Program-made: the position numbers and the translations under genes
NCBI GenBank assembly: GCA_025769875.1
Contig: JAGFNK010000438.1
Coordinates: 1-43,480, forward strand
Direction: 5' to 3'
DNA length: 43,480 nt
DNA from: Russula earlei
Lineage: Eukaryota > Basidiomycota > Agaricomycetes > Russulales > Russulaceae
Part shown: positions 11,411-21,522 of the stretch, one piece after another
Numbering within the stretch: position 1 is the first letter of the stretch
Layout: each line of letters starts with the position of its first letter
The notes under the pieces: model-generated
Told to the model about the DNA's origin: nothing
Database searches by the model: none
Seen by the model: the letters and a program-made list of their open reading frames with translations, nothing else

Positions 11411-12030
11411 CCACTACAACCATGTGGTAACCACACGTGTCCCCACCCATATGACCATTATGCCTTTCATCAGCGGAACGAAAAGTCCTTTGACAAGGCC
11501 GAACCCACACCATATGTGAAATGAACACCAGGTGGGAGAAGTCCATAAACAAACGACTAACAAATGACAAAATAACTGCATTAACAATAACTCGAGACAA
11601 AAACTTCAGAAAACTAGTCGAAAACACCTGGGAAGGGGTCCTGCTAAAACAAATGGATCTCCCCCCTGACTGGCTCCAAAATCGTGAGGTTTTAGTGGGT
11701 AGGAGGCTAACCTAGGTACCTGAGTCCCACACTGGCCTACCAGACCGTGCGTAAATGCATTTCCCCTCACACCCGGTCCCCACACCGGCTTCAGCACATT
11801 AGATAGGGCTGATCCTTTTTCTCCAACTATCTAACACTTATTCACTGTAATTAATTGCTAATTACGAGAATAAAACGCTCTCCAAAAAAAAAAAAAGAAA
11901 GTCACCAGACGTTCTATCTCGAACAGTTTCATCTATTTTTCGCACTCCGATTCAACCTCCCTCGGATTCTCCCGTCCGAGATAGAACGTCTGGAACCGAG
12001 ACTACTAATTATCTCTCGCCAGCGCGGGAG

Positions 12031-13571
12031 GTTTTTCCTGATGTTCATCGACATCTCGCCGCCGTCTCGACCAGCCTCGAACCCATTGATCACGCGTACA
12101 CGCATCAGCCCACCTGACGCCGTCCAGTCCCATCACACCGCATCGACTGCCTTACCCGGTCTTGAGTGCCTTTCATCAGGCTCGCTTGTCAACTGCACCT
12201 GGACGCGATTCGTCCTTCGTTCCGCGGCCTCGCTGACATTCCACAGGAGTTTTAGTCTGGCTTAGAGCGTCAGGTACGGTATTCATACTCTACCATTACC
12301 ATATCGCCCCTTATCGCTTTCATACTATCGACCTTTTTTACTACTCGATCTCGTACACATCTCGCTTCTGTGTCTCGCACCCCGTCTCGCGCTCCCTTTC
12401 TCACCTCCCTTGAAGTGTCCCCTTTCTCCTTTCATTCGTATTCAGTTTAAGTAGCATAGATTATCGTTCATGACAGCTAGCGAATCCATCCTCTCTGTCC
12501 CCCTCTAAGTCTGTCGGAGTCGGACCCAGCAGAAGGCAAGAAGACGACGAACGAACGTCAACGCTGCCGTGCCAAGTCCCTCCTCATCACCTTTCACTCC
12601 CTCTCTTCCCGTCTTCTTTGCTCAAGTCCTGTTTACCAACTTGCCTCTCCTCTTTGTCTGCCGTCTTCGCCCACACCCACTTTCCGACTCCCTCTCCACC
12701 TTTTGCACGGCATCCCTCGCGCCGCAGCACACGTTCGCTCCCACTCAGCCCCTTACCTTTCAGTTTCATCATACCTCTCCTTCTTGTCCCTCCTGCTCTC
12801 CGCTTGCCCTTTGGCCTGAAGACTGTTACCTCAGATCACCGTCCAGTCGCATGAATTCAGCGCGCCCCAGACTGGCTCGCTTCATCTGGCTGCCACAGCG
12901 AGGCTGGATTTGTGTTGACCTGAGACCCCCCCATCTTCCCTATAGCCCCCTCGTTTAGGTTGCCTTGGGCAACCCAGCCTTTGAGCAAGCTCCTCTACCC
13001 TCATAACTAGCGCGACAGAAATCACATCTACTCCAGTCCACCTCGCCCTTTCACCCTTCGCCGTGCTCCCTATCCAGTACCAGCCGGCACGACATCCACA
13101 TGCACGCCCACTCGCGCGGTCCTCACTGCCTCACCCACTTCGTTTGCCTGTGGCCTCCCCCGCTAGCCAACCAGTCGCCGTATCTCATTACCGCTATCAC
13201 GGCCCCACGCTGCTGTCATCTCCCCTCCCCCACAACTACCGCCGTCTCGTCTATATCGCCTGCAGCTGCCGCCGCCTTCACCATCACGTCCACGCGTGCC
13301 ACTTCATCGCCCACACGCCCCCTTGGTAGTCAGAATTGCCCGCCACAGCACCAATGCACCATGCCGTCCCATTCCAACATCTCTGCCTACTCCCACCAAG
13401 AATGAGTATTGCTACACTAGCCACATTGTCATCCTCAACAGCCACCTCCACCTTCTGAATGGGCAACCCATCCCTAACAGTGGTGATTGAAGGACACTGT
13501 CAATGCCTGGATCCCTGCCAACAGTGCCCAAGTCTTCAGCTACCCAGCCACACCCATAGTGCCCACACCAG
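12031..13571. other. C/T-rich stretch without a convincing gene
   Basis: The plus strand is rich in C and T, with many short overlapping ORFs of low-complexity Ser/Pro/His composition (for example 12569-12958 and 13100-13405). None shows a domain I recognise or a consistent exon pattern. It could be the promoter or leader region of the gene fragment that follows. CpG is still frequent here, unlike in the decayed repeats to the right. Confidence 0.4.
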
Positions 13572-14754
13572 TTGCACTCCCCTTGTCCCACCATCCATCT
13601 TCATCACGTGACCCACCCATCAGTGTGCCAACTCAGCTCTGGTGCCTCCAACAGGAGCCAGAGGACCTCATCACCACCTCATCAAGGCTTCAGATGCATG
13701 ACCAAAAAGATGTATGGCCAGAGCTTCCAGGAAATCTGTGAACTAGGGCTGCACACTGTACTGTATTATGGGTACAGCTATATATTTGATGGGTCTCAAC
13801 AGGTAATACCCACCCTGTACCTGTACTGTACTGTGCTTAACCCAAGCTTCAGACAGACCCCTCAATTGGACAGTCACAGGTTGTCACAACATCCCATCAA
13901 TGGATTTCAACCTCCAATATCAACCTCCACACCCAATTCTCACCTTGAAACTCTGCATTTTGCTGACTACTATATTTATCATGAGTATATAGGCCTGATG
14001 ATTGAAAGTATTAGTGTATTAACTATTACTGTGGATTAATGTTAGTCAAAATTGAGCATCATGCTGTGGACACCAGCAGCATGTACATGGATGAATGGCT
14101 TTCTCATTCTCATTCCCAGTGCTTCATTTAGGCAAGCCTCATAACCTGGGTTGCCTGCACACTGGTCCCACTGCCTATGGCACCTTTTGGCATGCATGGG
14201 CAGTGACCTTGGTGAATGCAAGTCGAAGATGCGAAAATTGTGCAGTGCAATGGGATTATTGATAGCATTTGAACATGGCATCAATTGGCAGGCATGACAT
14301 CTGCCTAGTTTCTGACCCTCCTAGCACAGAGATTTATGAAGGAAACAATACCATAGAAATGTTCAATATACTTAATAGAATGTATGTATGAAGTTTGAGG
14401 CAGTTTGGTGGTAAAATGAGAGAGATATTTGATGTGTCCAAATGAGGGGTCTATCTGAAGCTCAGGTTAAGCACAGTATGGTAAAAACTCTGCAGCAGTC
14501 AGTGAATAGGATGGGTATGAGTCCCATATTATAGGACCTGTTCACCCATAAGACCACAGTTATGGTGCACAGCCCTACTGTAAACCCCTTGTATGTGCAT
14601 GCTTCCTTTCCTATGATGAATGTGACAAGGCCTTTTGGCTCAGACTTCACCCAGATGACCACAAAATGGTCTCTCAATGCCTCAACCCCTCATGCACATA
14701 CAAGCAACAAGGTTGGTATCTCAATTACTCAGAGGCATTCACCACAGCAGTTGA
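13572..14754 (+). pseudogene. Unknown coding fragment split by a non-autonomous hAT element
   Basis: I do not recognise the family. A frame ending KKMYGQSFQEICE at 13743 continues in phase at 14586 (PLVCACFLSYDECDKAFW) if the hAT element and one 8-bp duplicate are ignored. It then runs through LHPDDHKMVSQCLNPSC to about 14754, where a copia LTR begins. The Cys, Trp and Tyr content is that of a folded protein rather than noise. Start, further exons and the downstream part are not visible. The start given is simply an ATG in this frame. Confidence 0.35.
13744..14577. mobile_element. Non-autonomous hAT element (834 bp)
   Basis: The ends are TAGGGCTGCACACTG and the inverse of TAGGGCTGTGCACC, the usual hAT terminal inverted repeat. 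Eight-bp duplications CTGTGAAC (13736-13743) and CTGTAAAC (14578-14585) agree at 7 of 8 bases. The interior is AT-rich with no transposase, so it depends on another hAT element for movement. Confidence 0.85.
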
Positions 14755-14883
14755 TGGCAGTTTTGGGCCACCAGGGGCATGTGTGGAGAAGCACAAAAGC
14801 ACAACATGGCATGCCCTTGGGATCATTTTTGATCCTCCAATTTTTTTCACTCCCCTCAGGGGAAAATACATTCTCTTGTGCCC

Positions 14884-15492
14884 TGTTATGGTGTCATGGC
14901 TGTTAGAGCATTAGCTCAGGGTTCAGTGGGGCCAAGTCCCTGTGACTTGGTTCAAGGGTTCAGTGGGGCTGGCTCAAAGAGACTGGATCAAGGTTTTAGC
15001 ATCTCAAGGCTGAGTCAGACAATGACTCAGTCCACAGACAGAGTTGATCTCCTGGTTTTACAGAAGAGGAGGACAATGATAGAGCAAGAGAGGAGTAAGA
15101 GGAACACAAGGGTTCCTCCTAGTGTGTTGATGTCAAGCAGAGTAAAAGCCAGCACAAGCAAGTTGTGATTGAGAGAGGATACAGGGCAAAGGGATGCGAC
15201 AGGAAATGGGACAAAGCTAAGCTTGGGGCATTCCCCAGCTTCTACAGGTGCTTAAATACTGTATGTAGCAAGGCTGTACAGTACTATATGCAGAACAATA
15301 GATAAAGGTGAGCCAATAGCAAAAAGAACTCAAACAATAGATGAAACGCAATAGGTGAAACAATAAGGGACCATCAGCATCAAGGGATGGAACAGTAACC
15401 AAAGGGATGAGGGTGATAGGAGGGAACAATAGTAGAAGTGGACAATAACAGAAGAGGTTAGAGACAAACTGAAAAGGGGGTAGATCATGACA
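14884..15492 (-). mobile_element. Solo LTR of the gypsy-2 family inside copia LTR D
   Basis: On the minus strand it starts TGTCATGATCTACC and ends GCCATAACA, matching the LTRs at 23448-24054 and 31084-31746. Perfect TGCCC duplications flank it (14879-14883 and 15493-15497). The 609-bp length fits the short 5' LTR version rather than the expanded 3' LTR. Confidence 0.92.
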
Positions 15493-16081
15493 TGCCCCTT
15501 CTTAGGCCTTGTTCAATCCACACCAAAAGTGAAAATGTCCAAAAAGCAAGAACATTCCATACCAGCTCCACAACTCCTGTGCCTGAGAAAAATGCAAATG
15601 ATCAACTCAATCACACACACACACCAAAACCAGAACAAGCAATTCAGCCACATAGAGAGGCAATGCATTATTTCCATTGAAGTCCAAAGTCCTTTTACTA
15701 TACAATTTCATACCTGTCTTACTTCTGTTCCCAACTCCAAAAGCTCCTAAAAACATTTTTCTATTTTATTCCTCAAGTAACATACTTGTAAAACATATAA
15801 ATTAGCCTCTTATTGCCTGCAAATGTATCAGTGTTGTTTTCTCTGTTCTCAAAAACCTCTCGCAAAGTCCCCCTTCTTGTGCCCTACCACTGCTCCACAT
15901 TGTTTACATGCATCTGTGACTCTGTGCCACATCAACAGTCCACCAGCCCATCTTGCCCACTCACATGTTCCCCCTGCCTGGGTATCTTATCTCCACCAGG
16001 TTATGGGCTCTGAAGTTGCCTATTGAAATATCAAAGTTAAATCAATTCACACCTCACAAGAGAAAAGTCTGATAAGATAAG

Positions 16082-16864
16082 ATGGAAGATAACAGACTTC
16101 CAGTGGTCAAACTAGCTGGTGAAAGATCAAATTGGGTATTGTACCAGGACCATATGGTGTGGACTCTCCAAGTGAAGGGCATGGAAGAACATCTAACTGA
16201 GGTATTGGTCACTCCAAGATATATCAACACAGGAGACATAAACGGAGTATCACTGGCAATGTGATGGGCCAATGATGACACCACAACCAAACAGATCATT
16301 GCTTTGTCAATATCAGACATAGCATTTGGCCAAATCAAGCATGTGACTGATGCAAAGGGGGTTTGGGATGCCCTAAAGGCACTGTATGAAAACCAATCTC
16401 AATCACGCAAACTGGATTCCATGTGGAAGCTCCAAACTATGAAATGTGATGAAGATGACAACATCTGCATGCACTTTGATAAGATGCAAGATATGCATGA
16501 GAAGATCACATCTATGGGCAAAACGATCAGAGATGATGAATATGTGACAATCCTTATCTTCTTGCTTCCCCCATCTTATGATTATCTCATCTCATCTATG
16601 ACCATGAGTGCTGAGATGAATAATAATGATGTCATAACTCAAATGGTTATCAAATACATGTCTGACAAATTTCAGAAACACATTATACACAAATCCATTG
16701 GTCTCCCCAATACACTGGATGAAGCATTTAGTGCTGTAATTTATCTAATACACATGTGGAGGTGGCTTGAGTCCAGCTCCACCAATTCTCACTCAAATCT
16801 CATGAAAACAATGGGGCTGCCTAGCCCTCATTCAGGCGATTCCGGGACAATAAGTTTCATATGA
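16082..16864 (+). pseudogene. gag: copia-type gag (UBN2-like) of element D
   Basis: Begins with an ATG about 70 bases after the primer site, as usual for copia gag. The stretches KLAGERSNWVLYQDHMVWTL, AKGVWDALKALYENQS and LLPPSYDYLISSMT are typical of the gag-polypeptide of copia retrotransposons. An in-frame TGA at 16262-16264 (CGA expected) splits it; the downstream part is open again to about 16740. No zinc knuckle is reached before homology ends. CpG is almost absent, a sign of age. Confidence 0.8.
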
Positions 16865-16962
16865 ATTGAAGGTGTTTTGAGGGAGATATTCATCCCACAT
16901 GTTTGAGGGGGTTTTCAGCACCGATTTGGGTGGAATTCAAGCTCCACCAAGTGTGCTGAAAA

Positions 16963-17645
16963 TGGCAATAACTTTGATATTTCAATAGGCAGCTTCAGGG
17001 CTCATGACCTGGTGAAGATATGATACCCAGGCAGTGGGAACATGTGAGTGGGCAAGACAGGCCTGGTGGGCCATTGACATGGCACAGAGTCAGGGATGTG
17101 TGTAAACAATGTGGAGTGGTGGTAGAGCATGAGAAGGGGACTTGTTTGAAGTGCATGTGAGGGGTTTTTGAGAACAGGGAACATGACACTGATACATTTT
17201 CAGGCAATAAGAGGTTAATTTATATGTTTTACAAGTATGTTACTTAAGGAATAAAATAGGAGAGTGCTTTTTTTTTGGAGTTGGGAATGGAAGTAAGATA
17301 GAATGAAAACATACAGTGGAAAGACTTCAAACTTCAATGGAAATAATGCATTGCCTCTCTATGTGGCTGATGCACTTGTTCCAGTTTTGGTGCATGCATG
17401 CGATTGAGTCGCACATTTGTGTTTTTCTTGGATATGGAGTCATGGAGCCAGTATGGAATGTTCTTGCTTTTTGGACATTTTTGGTTTTGATGTGGGTTGT
17501 ACAAGGCCTGAGAAGGGTCACAGCAGAATATATTTTTCCCCTGAGGGGAGTGGAAAAAATTAAGGGATCAAAAATGATCCCAGGGATGTGCCATGTTGCG
17601 CTTTCACGCTCCTCCACATGCATGCCTGGCAGCCCAAAACCACCA
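16963..17645 (-). mobile_element. Reversed copia D end: LTR plus primer site and leader
   Basis: On the minus strand, LTR D runs from TGGTGGTTTTGGG to CTTCACCA (17645-17010, 636 bp; ends TGGTG/CACCA). The primer site GGTCATGAGCCCTG and about 40 bp of leader follow. It matches the left copy on the opposite strand, forming a foldback. Homology stops at about 16963. No target duplication links the two copies. Confidence 0.75.
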
Positions 17646-17758
17646 ATAGGCCAGGCCAAAGCCATCATTAAGCCATCACTTTGGCCCAGCTCAGCCTGGC
17701 CTATTTTGGCCTGGCTTGGCCCAGCTCACAGCCTGAAGCCAGGCCAGGCACATCCCTA
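17646..17758. mobile_element. Isolated hAT-type terminus
   Basis: Read on the minus strand it starts TAGGGATGTGCCTGGCC, a typical hAT terminal repeat, followed by GGCCTGGC/GAGCTGGGCC subterminal words. The other end was not found. The copia D' LTR abuts it, so the rest may have been lost or moved. Confidence 0.35.
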
Positions 17759-17768
17759 GTCTGCACTC

Positions 17769-18830
17769 TGTCAAGACTCACTATTGAACAATCCAGTTCA
17801 AGAGTGAGGGGAAAGCTCAGAGACAAGTCAATAGATGTCTAAGATGGCATGGGCAAGTAGGAGGGTCCAGAGCAGTAACAGATACCAAAGGGGTACTGTT
17901 GCTGGTAGCATGGAGTAGTTATGCAGAGAGGAAGCCAGTGGGACTAGAAGGAGCGGTCCTTAAGGAGTACCCCTAGGAGTATAGAGTGCCACAAATCAAA
18001 TGGACAGTTGTTAGGATTCTCACATTCTTGTCTGCTTACCTATGCTTTGGTGACTCATCCCTGCTTACTCATCTGTGCTTACTCTTGCTTAGTGATTCAC
18101 TTAGTGATTGCTTACTGGCTCAATTACTGATTGATTACTCATTGGTTACCAATTGATGACAAATACTAGAAAAGGATGACTCACATGTGAGTCATTTCTA
18201 ACACTCTCAAATTGCACTCTATAGTTTTGGATACTACTGGTTCTCAGCTATGTGCACCCCAAGTTTTGTACGAATCAGATCAGCCATTGTCAAGATATTG
18301 TATAAATACTCTGTGGTACCAGGAAGTCAAGCCTTATGCTCGACTTACTTTCTTACAAGGAATAACTACCTTGTTAACCTCTCTAAAACTCAAGTTGTCA
18401 CTCCCAGTGAAAGAGGCCCCTCTTTTCTCTTACATCTACTCTTCTTGAGATAATATCAATGGACTCAAAGTCTAGTGCTTGAACTATATCAAGCAACTCT
18501 TTCACTAAGAGTCAGTAACAAGATCGGTCAGATCTTAACAGCAGTCTGGAGACTGTCTAGTACTTTATTGAGTGCTTATATACTACAAGAGAGCTACTAA
18601 ATAAGGGATGTGCTGTAACCTTGTTATCAATCACAATAGCTGGATGAGTAAGGCACCCAGGGGTGCTTGGTAAGCATGCTCAGTCATGGTGAGTAACCTG
18701 CTGAGTAAGGAGGGCTTTGGTGATGAGTAATAGTTCTTGAAGTCCATGTGATCATCATGTGAACTTCACGGGTTGTTTGCTGTACTTCAGGCTTACTTAT
18801 ATAGTTAGTAAACCTTGTTAACTCTCTCCT
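17769..18830 (-). mobile_element. Reversed, truncated LTR of gypsy family A
   Basis: Starts TGTCAAGACTC, the inverse of the right end of the LTR at 6557, and follows that LTR in reverse through the TATA region (about 18560-18580) and the ACTGAGCATG-type stretch. Homology fades near 18800-18830, so the part matching about 5094-5560 is missing. It is interrupted by LTR E. Confidence 0.8.
18009..18540 (+). mobile_element. Solo LTR, family E, inside the reversed gypsy-A LTR
   Basis: Runs from TGTTAGGATTCTC to GATCTTAACA, 532 bp, opposite in direction to the copy at 10876-11410. Flanking 5 bp are ACAGT (18004-18008) and GCAGT (18541-18545), matching at 4 of 5. TATA-like TATAAATAC lies near 18300. 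Its CpG sites are mostly TG or CA here, so it is older than the other copy. Confidence 0.85.
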
Positions 18831-18890
18831 GAGAACCCAGGCAAGTGGATCTCCATTTTAGGAGTCTCCAGGTTGAGTTTTCAATTCATG

Positions 18891-19290
18891 TGTTGAGTGG
18901 TTATAAGGGTTGAACCACTTTACTGTAGTAATGACTGGATAGCTCAATGGCCATGAGTGTTTGGTCTGGTCAGTTAGAGGTCCTGGGTTCAATCCTGGCA
19001 GTGGGCTATCTTTTGAGGTGACTTGGAGCTGAACTTGGCACTGTCATCTTGTAAGTGTATAATGCTTGTTGTTTAATCCCCTTTCAACAGAAGGCTGTAG
19101 CTGGCTTCTGTAACAAGGGTCTTGGGTTCAATCCTGTGTAATGGACTATTATGTGAGATATAACTGGAGTCAATCTTGGCACTGTTGTCTTGCTTGTCAA
19201 TAGTTGTATGCATTCCTTATTAAGTCCCTTTGAAGTCCCCTTAATAGAATGGACTCTTTGAGAGTGTTCATGACACACTCAGCATTCCAG
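18891..19290 (+). mobile_element. Old tRNA-containing terminal-repeat element (TRIM- or SINE-like)
   Basis: A 199-bp unit (18891-19089) starts TGTTGAGTGG and ends CCTTTCAACA. It contains pol III-like boxes, A-box TAGCTCAATGG and B-box GGTTCAATCC. A second partial unit follows directly (about 19090-19235) with another GGTTCAATCC and the same tail order. The layout resembles the intact TRIM LTR at 29365 (same start, ACCACTTTACTGTA ahead of the A-box, CAACA end), so it is probably a decayed relative. A tRNA-derived SINE dimer is the alternative. Confidence 0.5.
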
Positions 19291-19816
19291 CTGGGACTGC
19301 TCTGCTCCCCTCTCTCCTCTCCTCTTTCCTTGGACCAGTCAGCCTTATGATCTCACTGGCATATGTAGTTTTTCCTGATGTATGAGTGCAAGCTTAGGAT
19401 TTGTATCTCAACCATAGTCATGACTTTATTTAAATTTTTTTTTTCCACTATTACACATGCATGAGCTTGTCATCCTGTTTAACTGGCTTCACTTTTTGGC
19501 TTGTTGAGAAGCAAAAAAGTGCAAAAAAGTGGCTAAAGCCTGCAAGAATTTTGTGATCTTGCTGATGCACAGCAAGTATGTTGAATTACAACTTTCAAAA
19601 CCTGTTTGAAAGCTCATATATGTCAATGCTCACTGTACAAGTCAAACAGGGGAGTCGGAACATAGTCAGTACAAAGTGTATATAGTATGGTGTAGGACTC
19701 GTATGATCAAAGGGGGGAATTTACCACAAGGCCTCCGATGGACACAATGCTCACCTCGATCTCTACCCCATGGCAGAAGCACGAATACATCATCATATCT
19801 CTCAAGCTCATGTCAT
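19291..19816. other. Intergenic stretch downstream of the P450 remnant
   Basis: I see no gene here. It holds a T-rich tract (about 19433-19446) and sequence that should include the 3' UTR of the minus-strand P450 gene. Short ORFs look like chance. Confidence 0.4.
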
Positions 19817-21514
19817 TCAGAATTTCACCAGCATCACTTCCTCTTCCCCCTCAAGCAATGTATGCACTCGATCGTGTCTCGGCATGAGACTGATCCAATA
19901 TGACAGTGGGGTCTGTCCAGACTTGCCCTCATATTCCTCCAGAGAGATATGGGCTCGTCAGGTAGGGTACGGATATCAAACACCCAGAGCAACCGTGAAA
20001 GCATGAGAAACAGCTTGTACTCTGAGACGTGGATAGCTGGACATATTCAACGGCTGCCACACAAAACAAATCCATGAGGGAGGACAGAAGGTCAGCAGGG
20101 AAGCCAGTGATGCTTGGACAGGGGTGCAGGAAATACATTGTACACATACCCAGCGCCGAATGCCCAATGGTCCCAGTCCATTGTGTTTGGGACCTTGCTT
20201 GACTCAGCGCAGGTCAATGTATCGCCCAGGTAGCGATCAGGGTTGAACAAGAATCTGTTGTGATGTAATGGTTTGGATCAAAAATCATCATAGCTGGAGG
20301 AGAGAGTGGGTATGCACAAGTCCGGATACCTCTCTTTGTTGTGATGGATGTCGTATCGATTGAGAATGAGTGCTGTGTCCTTTGGAATGTACATCCCATT
20401 GTAGACAAACTGTTCAGTTGAAAAGTGTGGTGTCACCATCCAAAATGGTGAGTGGATGCGCACTGGCTAATAGGATGGGACGGCAGGTGTGAAAAGCCAT
20501 GAATGAAATTGAGGAATTCTGCCGCATACCTCATTGATGACTGCATGGATGTATGGAAGATGCTGCTCATCTTCTACACTCAGCCAATAATCCCGGCCAA
20601 TGACCTTGTCAAGTTCCGCATGGGCCTGGGCCTGGATTTCTGGATTTGATGAAATGAGAGCAAGGAACCACAGAATCATGCCCTTGGTATAGAATTGAGG
20701 TGCAAGGCCCATTAGGCTTTTAAGCATAGATTTGTTGAGACCACTTACAGATTGGATGCCACCAAGGGTGAACACAGCCGCCAACATGCACATGTCTTCA
20801 CAGTCTAGCTTTTCTTCCTCATGGGTCAATATGAGCGTCTTCACCAGACAATCTGGAATGTCCTCTCCAGTGTCCATCTGAGCTTTCACCTGCATGATCA
20901 TGGTCCCATAGACATTCATGATCTCATCATGAAGCCGTCGAGTGTGTGATTGTTTGGGACTGGGGATCCACTGAAGCAGATTGATGAAGTCGACAATATT
21001 TGAAAGTGGACCTGGGGACCGACCTCAGTCAGGCTTTCTTATCTGTTGTGACTAAAAATGAACAAGTTACCTGTGAGGTTCATGAATTCAGTAGCAATTG
21101 CTAGCACATGCTCTGTCAGAGTGGAACTTGTCTGTGTTGTGAACGATATCGTCAACATGTTGCTGCAAGTAACACATGGCAACTATTAGACCCTCCACGT
21201 AGAGGCAAAGATGAGAGATGTAGCTGCCTACTTCAAGACAAACCAACCGACAAAGTTCGCTGGGTTGATTGGCAATACTCCCTTCTTTGTTTGTTGATAC
21301 ATTGATTGAAGTAACATGTGGGCTTCATAATCAAAGACGGAGGAGTATCCTTGGATGGCCTTAAGGGAAAAGCTGCATGGCGATCCGTCGATGCTGTCAC
21401 CTGCAGAAGAAACATCATCCACATGGACACTGGAGGTTGTTCGCATGAAACTCACCACATTTCATTATAAGGAGTCACAGTAATAGATCAGCCATGAAGC
21501 ATTGTCTGACTCTT

Positions 21515-21522
21515 GATGAAGT
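21515..21522. repeat. 8-bp hAT target duplication, left
   Basis: GATGAAGT, identical to 33663-33670 at the other end of the hAT element. On the minus strand the duplicated bases fall inside the P450 codons for Tyr-Phe-Ile. Confidence 0.95.

Larger units (their letters stand above)
10483..11896 (+). mobile_element. LINE-like non-LTR insert with poly-A tail and 12-bp target duplication
   Basis: The insert ends in a run of A (11884-11896) and is flanked by the same 12 bp, GAAAGTCACCAG, at 10471-10482 and 11897-11908. Both features are hallmarks of target-primed reverse transcription. Removing the solo LTR E within it leaves about 870 bp. The part after that LTR holds a 64-codon ORF (11521-11715) with WEGVLLKQMDLPPDW, which looks like the tail of a LINE protein. 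No RT or endonuclease is visible, so it is a deleted, non-autonomous or truncated copy. Confidence 0.65.
8971..12030. mobile_element. DNA element with long terminal inverted repeats, nested inserts
   Basis: The left arm (about 8971-9154) reappears inverted on the right, but there it is split into 10425-10482 and 11909-12030 by a LINE-like insert. Each arm includes an internal palindrome bounded by CCAGACG/CGTCTGG (9011-9100 left, 11905-11993 right). The reciprocal, nearly identical arms and the duplicated 12 bp around the insert show this was one element of roughly 1.6 kb. I find no transposase, so it is probably non-autonomous. Outer borders and target duplication are uncertain. Confidence 0.6.
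14755..16962 (+). mobile_element. Ty1/copia element D, 5' half only
   Basis: A LTR starting TGGCAG and ending CTCCACCA (14755-15998, about 630 bp without the insert inside it) is followed at once by GGTTATGGGCTCTG (15999-16012). That sequence is complementary to the anticodon arm of initiator tRNA-Met, the half-tRNA primer known for copia. A copia gag reading frame follows. No protease, integrase or RT is present: the element changes at about 16963 into a reversed copy of its own LTR end. Confidence 0.8.

Noticed and set aside
11855..12265. 136-codon ORF across the poly-A junction
   Set aside because: It runs through the LINE-like tail, the target duplication and the TIR arm, so it is a chance fusion of repeats.
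12569..13490. Ser/Pro-rich ORFs that could be a secreted or transcription-factor protein
   Set aside because: Composition follows the C/T-rich DNA, frames overlap, and no domain or exon pattern is visible.
15612..15626. CA dinucleotide run as a regulatory repeat
   Set aside because: Very short microsatellite inside a decayed LTR; no evidence of function.
20467..20919. P450 K-helix missing the Arg of ExxR
   Set aside because: A GT-AG intron at 20467-20529 restores Glu-Pro-Val-Arg, so the apparent loss was intron read-through.
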